A DNA stretch of 64,000 nt from Psychroserpens luteolus (GTDB taxonomy: Bacteria; Bacteroidota; Bacteroidia; Flavobacteriales; Flavobacteriaceae), in assembly GCF_021032705.1 (NCBI RefSeq), contig NZ_JAHVXI010000002.1, forward strand, positions 310,001 through 374,000, given 5' to 3'. The notes under the pieces were generated by a model that saw nothing but the letters and a program-made list of their open reading frames with translations, was not told the DNA's origin and did not search any database. Positions 45,004-54,674 of the stretch are shown here, one piece after another. The translations under genes were made by a program, and so were the position numbers. Every line of letters starts with the position of its first letter. Positions within the stretch are counted from its first letter, which is position 1.

Positions 45004-45639
45004 ATGTCAGGAATTTTAGACTTATTAAACAGTGACCTCGGTAAAACAATAATTAGTGGTGTATCGAACGAAACAAGACAACCACAAAACAAAACCCAAG
45101 ATGTATTAACTATGGCGCTACCAGTGTTAATGAAAGCCATGGAGCGAAATGCAGCTACACCTCAAGGCGCTGAAGGGTTAATGGGAGCACTAAAAAGCAA
45201 ACACGATGGAAGCATTTTAGACAATCTTGGCGGCTTATTTGGTGGCGGAGTTAATGAAGAGGTAAAAACTGATGGTGATAAAATTTTAGGGCATGTTCTA
45301 GGCAACAGAAGACAAGGTGTTGAAAAAATTATTGGTGAAAAATCTGGTATAGACATTGGATCTGTTGGTAATATTCTTAAAGTTGCGGCACCAATATTAA
45401 TGGGTGTTTTAGGAAAACAAACAAGACAAAACAATGTAAGTTCTCCAAATGATTTAGGTGGCTTATTAGGTGGCTTACTTGGAGGAAATAGTGCTCAAAA
45501 AGAACAAGGTTTCTTAGAGAAGATTTTAGATGCCGATGGTGATGGAAGTGTTATTGATGATGTTGCAGGAATGGTTTTAGGTAACTCAAAGAAAAAAGGC
45601 GGACTTGGTGGTTTGCTAGGTGGACTTTTCGGGAAATAA
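45004..45639 (+). CDS. DUF937 domain protein
   Basis: This 211-residue Gly/Leu-rich protein matches DUF937 (LPVLMKAMERNAATPQGAEGL, DKILGHVLGNRRQGVE, AAPILMGVLGK). It has low-complexity glycine-rich linkers such as LGGLLGGLLGGNS. Near residue 177 it has DADGDGSVIDD, which fits a calcium-binding EF-hand/dockerin-like loop. DUF937 proteins form helical bundles of unknown role. There is no signal peptide. Confidence 0.85.
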   Translation: MSGILDLLNSDLGKTIISGVSNETRQPQNKTQDVLTMALPVLMKAMERNAATPQGAEGLMGALKSKHDGSILDNLGGLFGGGVNEEVKTDGDKILGHVLGNRRQGVEKIIGEKSGIDIGSVGNILKVAAPILMGVLGKQTRQNNVSSPNDLGGLLGGLLGGNSAQKEQGFLEKILDADGDGSVIDDVAGMVLGNSKKKGGLGGLLGGLFGK

Positions 45640-45662
45640 AACAACCTATACGTTATATATTT

Positions 45663-45690
45663 AAGCCAAACCTTGTGTTTGGCTTTTTTT
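45663..45690 (+). terminator. Intrinsic terminator after the DUF937 gene
   Basis: AAGCCAAAC (45663-45671), a five-base loop and GTTTGGCTT (45677-45685) form a perfect 9-bp stem followed by TTTTT. Confidence 0.88.
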
Positions 45691-45847
45691 ATATCCAATT
45701 CACTCACTCAAATACAGTATTCACTCATTACTGTTTTTCAAAGAGATATTTACCACATACTTTTGATATATCAAAAAAACTAATAATTGAAATCTAAAAA
45801 GCACATAGTGCTTCGGAATGATTTTCGTAACTTTAAAAGAAAAAACA

Positions 45848-46276
45848 ATGAAACATTTTTTAACCCTTTTTGTAATAACATTTTTGTTATTTAATTGTGG
45901 GGCAACGCAAACAACAAACGAACCTGAGCTTGCAGATGTACCAGAAGAAGATATTGTTAGAATTTCTAACGACGATATTGAATATGAAATTATAATTATT
46001 GAACCTGGTTTTAATGGATGGCTTGCTTCTATTGCCAGACCTGAAGGGTACTACTCTCAATCATTTCTTGAAGCAAGAAACAGAATCCTTGTGCAGGAGT
46101 GGAATACTAGAGTTTTACAGGTTAACAGATTTGACCCTAGCCTTTACGAATTGCCAATTGATTACAAAGCTAATGTTGATTATGGCTATGATGTAAACTA
46201 TAAACTTTATAATTATTTTATTTATTTCCAATTAACATACAAACAGCAATTATCTACATTTGTTCCTAGAATTTAG
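45848..46276 (+). CDS. DUF6146-type lipoprotein
   Basis: This 142-residue lipoprotein has the signal MKHFLTLFVITFLLFNC (lipobox LFNC) and an acidic linker. The segment that follows (EYEIIIIEPGFNGWLASI, ARPEGYYSQSFLEARN) I associate with DUF6146 of Flavobacteriia. I moved the start from ATG 45818 to 45848, because a near-consensus -7 box (TAACTTTA, 45828-45835) lies between them and the signal peptide starts there. Function is unknown. Confidence 0.75.
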   Translation: MKHFLTLFVITFLLFNCGATQTTNEPELADVPEEDIVRISNDDIEYEIIIIEPGFNGWLASIARPEGYYSQSFLEARNRILVQEWNTRVLQVNRFDPSLYELPIDYKANVDYGYDVNYKLYNYFIYFQLTYKQQLSTFVPRI

Positions 46277-46286
46277 AGTATCTTTG
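46259..46286 (+). promoter_or_regulatory. Promoter for the DUF6787-like/metal-uptake gene run
   Basis: TATCTTTG (46279-46286) is an exact -7 box, with TTTG (46259-46262) 16 bases upstream, slightly short of the usual spacing. The ATG at 46304 follows by 17 bases. Confidence 0.55.
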
Positions 46287-46303
46287 CATAGCAAAAACAA
46301 GCT

Positions 46304-46801
46304 ATGTTTAAAGACTTCAAATCAAACTGGGACATACAACAACATTGGCACCTTATTTTTCCTATATTAGGATTAATAGGTTTAGGATATAGCGCCTATA
46401 AGTTATCATTTGTATTTACAAAGTCTTATCACATTTCAATAACAATAACACTTTCTGTGGTATTGTTTTTTTTATTACTCAAATTGACCCTCTTTATTTT
46501 TAAAAAATTGAAGAATAAGTGGGTTGTTAAGCATCGTTGGGAAATGATTCGAATTTTCATTGTATTTGCCATTACAGGCTCCTCTTCGGTATATGTAGGG
46601 CGACCAATAATGGATCTTTTAGGAATTACTAAAGAAAATTTAAATCCTTTTGTTTATTGGGTTTTATTCATTATCATTGGCCTAATTTTCTACCAAATTC
46701 TGCTAGTGACTTTTGGTTGGCTCTTTGGTCAGTTTAAGTTTTTCTGGGAATTTGAAAAGAAAATACTCAAACGCTTTGGTTTAGGGAAATTTATTAATTA
46801 A
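46304..46801 (+). CDS. Multi-pass membrane protein (DUF6787-like)
   Basis: This 165-residue protein has four hydrophobic segments, at about 18-34, 43-66, 83-102 and 118-145. The soluble N-terminus is FKDFKSNWDIQQHWHLIF. A second Trp-rich block, KNKWVVKHRWEMIRIF, repeats the pattern of the first. I think this matches the family DUF6787, but only from memory. It shares one base with the next gene (TAATG), so the two are coupled and probably linked to the TonB-receptor locus. Confidence 0.6.
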   Translation: MFKDFKSNWDIQQHWHLIFPILGLIGLGYSAYKLSFVFTKSYHISITITLSVVLFFLLLKLTLFIFKKLKNKWVVKHRWEMIRIFIVFAITGSSSVYVGRPIMDLLGITKENLNPFVYWVLFIIIGLIFYQILLVTFGWLFGQFKFFWEFEKKILKRFGLGKFIN

Positions 46802-47133
46802 TGACAAACGTAAAACAACATATCACTATTAGACTTGCATCATTATTGCTTGCATTTGTATTGGTGTTGCCTTCTGTTGTTAAATTTTCTCATGCTTTAA
46901 GCAGTCACGAACATGAGGTATGTTTTGTTAAAAGTCAAACGCATTTTCATAATATTGATATTGACTGCGAATTTTATAAGTTTAAGCTAAGTAATAGTCT
47001 ATATATTCAACTAGAAAATTATTCCTTAACAGCGAATGATAAGTTGTATAAACCTATTACTACTTATCATAATTTCTTAAAAAGTCATCAGCACTTATCC
47101 TCATACCTAAGAGGTCCTCCTACTTTAATGTAA
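46801..47133 (+). CDS. His/Cys-rich small secreted protein upstream of a TonB receptor
   Basis: This 110-residue protein has an N-terminal hydrophobic segment (about 10-31) that may be a signal or anchor. A cluster of potential metal ligands follows (HALSSHEHEVCF, then THFHNIDIDCEFYKF), with two Cys and several His in about 26 residues. This is the pattern of a periplasmic metal-binding protein. I do not recognise a named family. It lies 36 bases before a TonB-dependent receptor gene. Confidence 0.6.
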   Translation: MTNVKQHITIRLASLLLAFVLVLPSVVKFSHALSSHEHEVCFVKSQTHFHNIDIDCEFYKFKLSNSLYIQLENYSLTANDKLYKPITTYHNFLKSHQHLSSYLRGPPTLM

Positions 47134-47169
47134 TTTTAAGAATAGCATCTTTACATTAAATAATTTTCA

Positions 47170-49569
47170 ATGAAATATTATATTTTATGCATTGTGATAT
47201 CAATTTTTGGTATAAGCAATGCTCAAGATTGTTCGTTGACGTTATTAGGAGAAATTACTGATTTTCATGACAATACTCCTATAGCTTCAGCAAACATCTA
47301 TATCAAGAATTTTGACCGTTACATAATTTCTGATTTAGACGGTAAGTTTAAAATAGAAAACCTGTGCAAAGGAGAATTAACATTAGTAATTTCTCATGTT
47401 GGTTGTGAAACAAAAACAGTGACTTACAACATTGTAAGTGATGTCTATAAGTCTATTGTTTTAGAACACCATATTGAGGAACTGAATGAAGTCTCTATTA
47501 AAGGTAATAGCACAAAAAAGGAAACAAAAACGGCTCAAGAAACCGTAATCAAAGCAAAAACATTAGATAGGTATAGTTCTTTAAATTTAGGTGATGCCTT
47601 AAAAGAAGTATCTGGTGTCTCGTCTATCAATACAGGTAACAGTATAGTTAAGCCTATGATAAATGGTATGCATAGTAGTCGCCTTTTAATTTTAAACAAT
47701 AATGTGCGTTTACAAGATCAGGAATGGGGTATTGAACATGCTCCTAATATTGATATAAATTCTGCAGAACAGATTTCGGTTATTAAAGGCTCAGGAACAT
47801 TAGCTTATGGCGGAGATGCTATTGGAGGAATAATTGTGATTAATCCTTCCAATATTAGACTTAAAGATACCATATATGGAAAAACAATCCTTGGTGGGCA
47901 AACCAATGGTAGAGGTTACAGTATTGCGACAAACTTTAATTCAAATTTTAGCTCAGGATGGTTTGCGAACGTTCAAGCTAGTTTGAAAAAAAATGGAGAT
48001 TTTGAAGCACCAGATTATATCTTAACCAATACAGGCAATGTATCAAAAGGTATATCATTTCATGGTGGTAAGAAAAAGTTTGAAAGTGGTTTTGAATTGT
48101 TCTATAGTTATGTGAATAATGAAATTGGTATTTTACGAGCATCTCATATAGGAAATATTAGCGATTTAGTATCAGCAATTAATACGCAACAACCATTAGT
48201 TGTTGACGATTTTAGTTATGATATCAATTCTCCTAAACAAGAGGTTACTCATCATTTACTAAAAGCATCTTATTATCAGAGGTTTAAAAACTTTGGAAAA
48301 CTTACGTTGCAATATGATTATCAAAACAACCAACGTTTTGAATTTGATGTTCGCGTAGGTGACGATAGAAACAAACCAGCTTTAGATTTAACACTTCAAA
48401 CTCATACAGTGACTGCAGATGTTATTTTGGATGCAAAAAGTATATACAAATTAAATTTTGGTGTACTGGGACGTTATCAAGATAATTTTGCTAACCCAGA
48501 TACAGGTGTAAGACGTTTAATACCAGACTATCAACGCTATGATTTTGGAACGTATATCACTTCAGAATGGGGTATTAATGATCGATTAACCTTAGATGCA
48601 GGAATACGATATGATTTTAATAGAATTGATGCTAAAAAATTCTATCAAACTAGTCGTTGGGAAGAACGTGGTTATGATGAAGATTTTGGTTCAATTATTA
48701 TTGAAGATTTAGGAACTCAACTCCTGACTAACCCTGTTTTTAATTTCCATAATTTTTCTGTTGCTACTGGTATGAAATATGACTTGAATGATAACAGCTT
48801 TATCTCTGGAAATTATGCCTTAGCAAGTAGACCTCCAAATCCGTCAGAATTGTTTAGTGATGGCTTACACCATTCGGCCGCTAGAATAGAACTAGGTGAT
48901 TTACGCCTTGATCAAGAACTATCAAATCGTTTATCAGCCAGTTATTCTTACAATCAAAGCGACCTAAATGTATTAATTGAAGCGTTTTATAACAACATTA
49001 CGGACTTTATGTATTTACAGCCTACAGGAATTGAGCAAACAATAAGAGGTGCTTTTCCCGTTTGGAGTTACCAACAAACCAATGCTGCATTATATGGAAT
49101 AGACTTATCATTAAATTACAAATTTGCAAAGTCTTTAGATTTTACAAACAAATCGTCTTTCATAAAAGGAGATGATTTAAAAAATGATACGGCATTAATT
49201 GACATACCTGCATTTAATACAATAAATGAAATTAGATATGTCAACCCTAAATGGAATGACTTTTCAACAAGTTTAAAAAGTGAGTGGGTGCTTGAACAAA
49301 CTAGGTTTCCAGATTATAATTTTGAAACCTTTATTGCTACTACAAATGAAACTGTTTTGGTAGATATTAGTTCGCCTCCTCCTGCTTATCACTTATTGCA
49401 TTTTTATAGCAGTATTAACTTTAATATTGCTAAGCACACTAAGCTAAATGTAGCCCTATCTATTAATAACATATTTGATACTAATTATAGATCATATTTA
49501 AACAGACTGAGATATTTTGCTGATGACCTCGGAAGAAATGTGATGTTACAATTACAATTAAATTATTAA
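47170..49569 (+). CDS. TonB-dependent outer-membrane receptor
   Basis: This 799-residue receptor begins with a signal peptide (1-18). A carboxypeptidase-regulatory-like domain covers about 22-105 (LLGEITDFHDNTPIASANIY). The plug covers about 110-225 (LKEVSGVSSINTGNSIVKP, VIKGSGTLAYGGDAIGG) and a 22-strand-type barrel ends LQLQLNY. The plug's GGDAIGGIIVIN is the usual plug end. Ligand is not encoded in the sequence. The adjacent His-rich protein and lipoprotein suggest a metal or metal-chelate. Confidence 0.92.
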   Translation: MKYYILCIVISIFGISNAQDCSLTLLGEITDFHDNTPIASANIYIKNFDRYIISDLDGKFKIENLCKGELTLVISHVGCETKTVTYNIVSDVYKSIVLEHHIEELNEVSIKGNSTKKETKTAQETVIKAKTLDRYSSLNLGDALKEVSGVSSINTGNSIVKPMINGMHSSRLLILNNNVRLQDQEWGIEHAPNIDINSAEQISVIKGSGTLAYGGDAIGGIIVINPSNIRLKDTIYGKTILGGQTNGRGYSIATNFNSNFSSGWFANVQASLKKNGDFEAPDYILTNTGNVSKGISFHGGKKKFESGFELFYSYVNNEIGILRASHIGNISDLVSAINTQQPLVVDDFSYDINSPKQEVTHHLLKASYYQRFKNFGKLTLQYDYQNNQRFEFDVRVGDDRNKPALDLTLQTHTVTADVILDAKSIYKLNFGVLGRYQDNFANPDTGVRRLIPDYQRYDFGTYITSEWGINDRLTLDAGIRYDFNRIDAKKFYQTSRWEERGYDEDFGSIIIEDLGTQLLTNPVFNFHNFSVATGMKYDLNDNSFISGNYALASRPPNPSELFSDGLHHSAARIELGDLRLDQELSNRLSASYSYNQSDLNVLIEAFYNNITDFMYLQPTGIEQTIRGAFPVWSYQQTNAALYGIDLSLNYKFAKSLDFTNKSSFIKGDDLKNDTALIDIPAFNTINEIRYVNPKWNDFSTSLKSEWVLEQTRFPDYNFETFIATTNETVLVDISSPPPAYHLLHFYSSINFNIAKHTKLNVALSINNIFDTNYRSYLNRLRYFADDLGRNVMLQLQLNY

Positions 49570-49627
49570 CAAAAATTATTTTTAAAAACGAATTACCATG
49601 ATTATCAAAAATTTAAAATTAGAAACA

Positions 49628-50197
49628 ATGAAAACCATAAAAATATTGGCATTTATTTTATGCACTTCAGCATTAATTACTTCATGCTCAAATGATGACG
49701 ACAATCCTCCTCCTGTAAATGAGGAAGAAGTAATCACAACACTAACTGCAACATTAACACCAGTTGGAGGCGGAACAGAAATCACCTTACAAACTAGAGA
49801 TTTGGATGGTGACGGTCCAAACCCTCCAGTTATAACTGTTTCAGGGCCTTTAGCTGTTGGAACTACTTATAATGGCAGTTTAGAACTTTTAAATGAAACA
49901 GAAACACCTGCCGAACTTATCAATACAGAAATTTTAGGAGAAGATGACGAACATCAATTTTTCTTTCAATCAACAAACAGTATTGCTACGTTTACTTATA
50001 GCGATACAGATGGTGATGGTAATCCTTTAGGATTGGAATTTACGCTAACAACTGCTGGTTCTGCTGGTTCAGGAAATATTACGATTATACTTCGTCACGA
50101 ACTTGATAAAAACGCTACAGGGGTAAGTGATGGTGATATAACCAATGCTGGTGGAGATACAGATATTCAAACTTCGTTTACGGTGATGTTACAATAA
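49628..50197 (+). CDS. Acidic repeat lipoprotein next to the TonB receptor
   Basis: This 189-residue lipoprotein has the signal MKTIKILAFILCTSALITSC (lipobox LITSC). I used ATG 49628, since the ten-residue extension from 49598 has no signal character. The mature part is Thr/Asp-rich with Asp-Gly-Asp-Gly loops (RDLDGDGPNPP, SDTDGDGNPLG) that could bind calcium. Two beta-sandwich-like halves are seen. It probably sits on the outer surface beside the receptor as a ligand-binding partner. Confidence 0.7.
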   Translation: MKTIKILAFILCTSALITSCSNDDDNPPPVNEEEVITTLTATLTPVGGGTEITLQTRDLDGDGPNPPVITVSGPLAVGTTYNGSLELLNETETPAELINTEILGEDDEHQFFFQSTNSIATFTYSDTDGDGNPLGLEFTLTTAGSAGSGNITIILRHELDKNATGVSDGDITNAGGDTDIQTSFTVMLQ

Positions 50198-50215
50198 AAT
50201 GCATTTCCAAAAACT

Positions 50216-50249
50216 AAAAATCCCTTTCATTGGTTTGAAAGGGATTTTT
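50216..50249. terminator. Strong bidirectional intrinsic terminator
   Basis: AAAAATCCCTTTCA (50216-50229) and TGAAAGGGATTTTT (50236-50249) form a 14-bp perfect stem. It serves the lipoprotein gene and the convergent membrane protein gene, whose stop is at 50252. Confidence 0.92.
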
Positions 50250-50251
50250 AT

Positions 50252-50536
50252 TTACGCTTCTATTATTGTTGCTTTCTCTTTACTAAACACATAGGTGTAA
50301 ATCCACATTAAAGTAAAGGTTGGAATAACGTCCATAAAAGGTAAAGCTTCTTCTACAAATGATATTACAGCCGCAATTTTTCCTTTTTTGCCTTTATACA
50401 ATTTGGTCATTAACCAAGCCGAAGCTGGAGCCCAAATAAAATCAAAAGGTGGGAATATAAATGAAAGATAGCCTAAAGCATCAAAGAGAAGACTTAACGC
50501 TAGTTTTTTGTGTTTTGAAATGTGTTCTAATGTCAT
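50252..50536 (-). CDS. Small membrane protein, function unknown
   Basis: This 94-residue protein has two or three hydrophobic stretches (about 12-38, 47-61 and 68-82). The block FPPFDFIWAPASAWLMTKLY looks like the most conserved part. I placed the start at ATG 50536 (MTLEHISKHKKLA), as the upstream extension is hydrophilic and near the FolE stop. It is on the same strand as folE, 53 bases after it, and may be part of its transcript. Confidence 0.65.
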   Translation of the reverse strand: MTLEHISKHKKLALSLLFDALGYLSFIFPPFDFIWAPASAWLMTKLYKGKKGKIAAVISFVEEALPFMDVIPTFTLMWIYTYVFSKEKATIIEA

Positions 50537-50589
50537 AGTTGTATTTGTAATTCGCTTATAGTAAAGCAAATAGTGTTCCAAATCATAAA

Positions 50590-51186
50590 CTATGACAGTT
50601 TTTCACTAATAAGTTTTAAAAACTCAGTTCGAGTCTCCATATTTTTAAACGCACCACGAAATCCAGATGTAGTTGTTGTAGAATTTTGTTTCTGTACACC
50701 TCGCATCATCATGCACATATGGGATGCCTCAATAACCACGGCAACACCTTCAGGTTTTAATGTATTGTTAATACAATCTAAGATCTGTTCGGTTAAACGC
50801 TCTTGCACTTGCAAACGTCTGGCAAACACATCAACAATTCTAGGCAATTTACTCAATCCAACGATATGTCCGTTAGGAATATAGGCAATATGCGCTTTTC
50901 CGAAAAACGGTAAAATATGATGTTCACATAATGAATATAACTCAATATCTTTTACAATAACCATCTCATTATAAGATTCCTTAAACATGGCACTCTTTAA
51001 TATTTCGGCAGCATCTTGATTATAACCTTGCGTTAAAAACTGCATGGCTTTAGAAGCACGTTCAGGCGTTTTTAAGAGTCCTTCACGCTTTGTGTCTTCT
51101 CCTAATTCTTCAATTATTTGCTCATAGCGTTGTTTAACATCATCAGTAACTTGAATATTATATTCCTCAAATTTTTGGTAAGGCAT
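50590..51186 (-). CDS. folE: GTP cyclohydrolase I
   Basis: This 198-residue GTP cyclohydrolase I converts GTP to 7,8-dihydroneopterin triphosphate, the first step of folate/pterin synthesis. The zinc and catalytic motifs are [33 protein letters not shown], and the C-terminal [10 protein letters not shown] with its second metal-binding Cys. It has full family length. No other folate genes are adjacent. Confidence 0.96.
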   Translation of the reverse strand: MPYQKFEEYNIQVTDDVKQRYEQIIEELGEDTKREGLLKTPERASKAMQFLTQGYNQDAAEILKSAMFKESYNEMVIVKDIELYSLCEHHILPFFGKAHIAYIPNGHIVGLSKLPRIVDVFARRLQVQERLTEQILDCINNTLKPEGVAVVIEASHMCMMMRGVQKQNSTTTTSGFRGAFKNMETRTEFLKLISEKLS

Positions 51187-51320
51187 TATATGTCAGAATT
51201 AAATTTTATTAAATGTAAGTAAAAAAAATCAGACAAAATTTTAATATTCTATTATCAAAAGATTAACAGTAAGCTAACCTTTTTAACGTTTGCTTATGAA
51301 AATTGAGCGATTTGCATGGG

Positions 51321-51328
51321 TAGATTTG
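51321..51328 (+). promoter_or_regulatory. Bacteroidota -7 box for the DUF5916 gene
   Basis: TAGATTTG matches exactly, 75 bases before the ATG at 51404. A TTTG at 51289-51292 is too far away (28 bases) to be the -33 element, and ATTG at 51302-51305 is too close. Confidence 0.4.
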
Positions 51329-51403
51329 TACCCCTAACTGTAACAAATAAAAAAATCTAGTGTCTATATGTTAATCAGCCACTAATCATCAATCAATATA
51401 AAA

Positions 51404-53914
51404 ATGAAAATCCGCTTACTGCTTCTCATATTAGTGCTTTCTATTAGTTATTCTCATAGTCAAGATACAATACCAAAAAAGCTACTTCAGATTAAACGAA
51501 CAAACATTGCGCCCAAGATTGATGGTGTTCTAGATGACAAAGTATGGGAAGATGCCGATATAGCTACCGATTTCATACAGTTTAGACCAGACATGGGAAA
51601 AGCCGCTACCGAGGACATAAAAACCATTGTAAAGTTGGCCTATGATGATACAGGAATTTATGTTAGTGCTTACATGTACGATGACCCTAATCTAATATCA
51701 AAACAGTTTACTAGTCGCGATAATTTTGGGCAATCCGATTTTTTCTTAATTGTTCTCAATCCTAATAATGACGCACAAAACGACACCGAATTTTTCGTTT
51801 TTAGCTCTGGAACACAAGCAGATGCTGTGGCAAATCCTAATAGTGGTGAAGACTTTAGTTGGAATGCTGTTTGGGATAGCGCAGTTAAAATAAATGATGA
51901 CGGATGGTCTGTAGAAATGAAAATACCATATCGAGCTTTGCGTTTTTCTACTGATGTTGAAACATGGGGACTTCAGTTTCATAGACGATTTAGACGAAAC
52001 AATGAACAGTACACATGGAATCCCTTAGATGTTACCAAAGGTAATATAGGTCTTTATCATGGTGAGCTCAAAGGGATAAAGGACATCCACCCTCCTGTTC
52101 GACTCAATTTATACCCTTTTGCCTCAACAGTTTTTGATAATATGGCTAGACCTCAATTCAATCTTGGTATGGATGTGAAATATGGTATTACCGAAAATAT
52201 CACTTTAGATGCGACCCTTATACCTGATTTTAGTCAAGCTGGTTTTGATAATCTAAGCCTTAACCTAGGGCCATTTGAACAAACTTTTAGTGAACAAAGA
52301 CAATTCTTTACTGAAGGTGTTGATCTGTTTAGCAAAGGTAATCTGTTTTTTTCCAGACGTGTTGGAAACGCACCAACAGGAAGTGTAGATCTTACAGAGG
52401 ATGAAGAGCTTGTAGATTATCCAAATGAAGTTAAAGTTTTAAATGCGGTTAAAGTTTCAGGACGCACAAAAAATGGATTAGGAATAGGGTTCTTTAATGC
52501 TATTACTGAAAAAACCGATGCATCAATTAGAAACAATGTTACTGGTGAAATTAGAAAGGAAACGGTAGAACCATTCACTAATTATAACATTCTTGTACTT
52601 GATCAACAATTCAATGGAAATTCGTCAATAGGAATCGTAAACACCAATGTACTTCGAGAAGGTAGCTTTAGAGATGCCAATGTAACTGCTTTAGTTGGTA
52701 ATATTTCTAATAAACGAAACACCTATAATATTAGAGCAGATGTAAAGATGAGTAATCGTAATCTTTCCACTGGTACCGAAACTGGTTTGAGTTCTTTTTT
52801 CCTTATAAGAAAATCACATGGAAAAGTAAGATATAGTTTTGATCATAGATTTTCTGATGAAGAATTCAATATTAATGACTTAGGGCTTAACTTTAGAAAT
52901 AACCTTAACAATTTTGGTGTTGACGCATCTTATCAGATTTTTGAAGCAACAGAAAAACTGAATCAATTTAGAATAAATGGTTGGTATAACTATAGACGTT
53001 TATATAGACCTAGTACATTTACTGGTCAGAATGCAGGTATAAATGTATTTGGTAATACAAAAAAGACACTAATGGCCTTTGGTGGAAATCTCAACTATCA
53101 AATGGGTAAACAATTTGATTTTTTCGAACCTCGTGATTTTGCAAACAAGCGTTTCTTTATTTATGAAGATCGTGTAAACGGAAATGTTTGGATCTCTACT
53201 AATTATAATAAACCATTTGCCATTGACGCCAATGTTGGTGGAGCCTTAATGTTTGAAGATGTAAGAACTGATTATTCAACCCTATGGTTTGGTATAAGTC
53301 CTAGATTTCAATTTAATGACAAGTTCTTAGTGTCCTATTCTTTTAATTATCAGAATGAATTAAATGATAGAGGTTATGCAAATAACTCTAATGATTTGGA
53401 TAATGAAATTGTATTTGGAGAACGCGACCAAAAAACCATTACCAATAGTGTCTCAGGAAGTTATAATTTTAACCCATTTAATTCATTAAACCTTACGTTT
53501 AGAAATTATTGGACCACAGTGCATTATGACGCGAATCCATTTTTCTTACAGGACAATGGCAGACTCTTACAATCTGATGATAGTTTTGAAGACTTAGGAT
53601 TAGGCGATTCAAATATAAACTTTAGCACGTGGAATATTGATTTGAGCTACTCATGGCAATTTGCTCCAGGTAGCTTCTTGACAGCGCTTTACAGAAATCA
53701 ATTATTCAACTCCAATACACGTTCTGATGATAGTTTTGTGGATAGCCTTAATAATTTATTAGATCAAGACATGCAACATATCTTATCTTTAAGACTGCAA
53801 TATTTTATCGATTATAGTGGTATCAAACAAATCTTTAAAAAGAGAGACAGAAACGCCGAGAAGTTAAGTCGTTTATCACGAGCTTCAAATTCTAGTTCAC
53901 AACAGGTACTATAA
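51404..53914 (+). CDS. DUF5916 outer-membrane protein with N-terminal CBM9-like domain
   Basis: This 836-residue protein has a signal peptide (1-19). A carbohydrate-binding-family-9-like domain lies at about 30-215 (KIDGVLDDKVWEDADIATDF, RYSF-type strands). A DUF5916 barrel follows, with SEQRQFFTEGVDLFSKGNL near 295. DUF5916 proteins occur widely in Bacteroidota outer membranes, and none has an established substrate. The end is a basic, serine-rich tail. A sugar- or peptide-binding role is only inferred from the CBM9 domain. Confidence 0.85.
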   Translation: MKIRLLLLILVLSISYSHSQDTIPKKLLQIKRTNIAPKIDGVLDDKVWEDADIATDFIQFRPDMGKAATEDIKTIVKLAYDDTGIYVSAYMYDDPNLISKQFTSRDNFGQSDFFLIVLNPNNDAQNDTEFFVFSSGTQADAVANPNSGEDFSWNAVWDSAVKINDDGWSVEMKIPYRALRFSTDVETWGLQFHRRFRRNNEQYTWNPLDVTKGNIGLYHGELKGIKDIHPPVRLNLYPFASTVFDNMARPQFNLGMDVKYGITENITLDATLIPDFSQAGFDNLSLNLGPFEQTFSEQRQFFTEGVDLFSKGNLFFSRRVGNAPTGSVDLTEDEELVDYPNEVKVLNAVKVSGRTKNGLGIGFFNAITEKTDASIRNNVTGEIRKETVEPFTNYNILVLDQQFNGNSSIGIVNTNVLREGSFRDANVTALVGNISNKRNTYNIRADVKMSNRNLSTGTETGLSSFFLIRKSHGKVRYSFDHRFSDEEFNINDLGLNFRNNLNNFGVDASYQIFEATEKLNQFRINGWYNYRRLYRPSTFTGQNAGINVFGNTKKTLMAFGGNLNYQMGKQFDFFEPRDFANKRFFIYEDRVNGNVWISTNYNKPFAIDANVGGALMFEDVRTDYSTLWFGISPRFQFNDKFLVSYSFNYQNELNDRGYANNSNDLDNEIVFGERDQKTITNSVSGSYNFNPFNSLNLTFRNYWTTVHYDANPFFLQDNGRLLQSDDSFEDLGLGDSNINFSTWNIDLSYSWQFAPGSFLTALYRNQLFNSNTRSDDSFVDSLNNLLDQDMQHILSLRLQYFIDYSGIKQIFKKRDRNAEKLSRLSRASNSSSQQVL

Positions 53915-53963
53915 TTATCATTTCTCATTTTAAAATGGTATTTTCGAAGTTCATTTCAATAGG

Positions 53964-54626
53964 ATGATCAAAGCAAAAAACATTCATAAATATTATGGAG
54001 ATCTGCATGTTTTAAAAGGTGTGGATCTTGATATTAATAAAGGAGAAGTTGTATCCATCGTTGGTGCTTCTGGTGCAGGAAAAACAACATTGCTCCAAAT
54101 CATAGGCACTTTAGATCAGATAAGCACAAATAACTCAAGCGAACTTGTAATTAATAATGTGTCTATTCCGCAATTGGCAGACAAGGCCTTGGCAAAATTT
54201 AGAAATGAACACATTGGCTTTATCTTCCAATTTCATCAGTTATTACCAGAGTTCACAGCTTTAGAAAATGTATGTATTCCAGCTTTTATTTTCGGAAAAT
54301 CTCAACATGAAGCCGAAACACGCGCTAAAGAATTGCTGGACTTTTTAGGATTATCACATCGCTATGATCACAAACCCAATGAACTTTCGGGAGGTGAACA
54401 ACAACGTGTAGCTGTGGCTAGAGCATTGGTAAATAATCCTAGTTTGATTTTTGCCGATGAACCGTCTGGGAACCTAGATAGTGAATCTGCAGAAAATTTG
54501 CACAACCTCTTTTTTAAACTTCGCGACGAGTTTGGCCAAACCTTTGTTATTGTAACACATAATGAGGAATTAGCGAACATGGCCGATAGAAAGTTAACCA
54601 TGGTTGACGGGAAAATTGTTGGGTAA
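53964..54626 (+). CDS. LolD-like ABC transporter ATP-binding protein
   Basis: This 220-residue ABC ATPase has Walker [12 protein letters not shown] near 37-47 and a Q-loop in [12 protein letters not shown]. The signature is [16 protein letters not shown], Walker [10 protein letters not shown], and the switch His is in [10 protein letters not shown]. Sequence and length suit the MacB/LolD group that powers lipoprotein release or peptide export. The permease gene is not next to it, so the partner is not known. It could act with LolCE. Confidence 0.88.
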   Translation: MIKAKNIHKYYGDLHVLKGVDLDINKGEVVSIVGASGAGKTTLLQIIGTLDQISTNNSSELVINNVSIPQLADKALAKFRNEHIGFIFQFHQLLPEFTALENVCIPAFIFGKSQHEAETRAKELLDFLGLSHRYDHKPNELSGGEQQRVAVARALVNNPSLIFADEPSGNLDSESAENLHNLFFKLRDEFGQTFVIVTHNEELANMADRKLTMVDGKIVG

Positions 54627-54674
54627 TTAAAGTTTTTTTACTTTTTTTCCAATTCTTAATAGAGTTAGATAACT

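Noticed and set aside
45162-45434. Long minus-strand reading frame across the DUF937 gene
   Set aside because: It is antisense to a well-supported gene whose glycine-rich repeats create proline-rich frames on the other strand.
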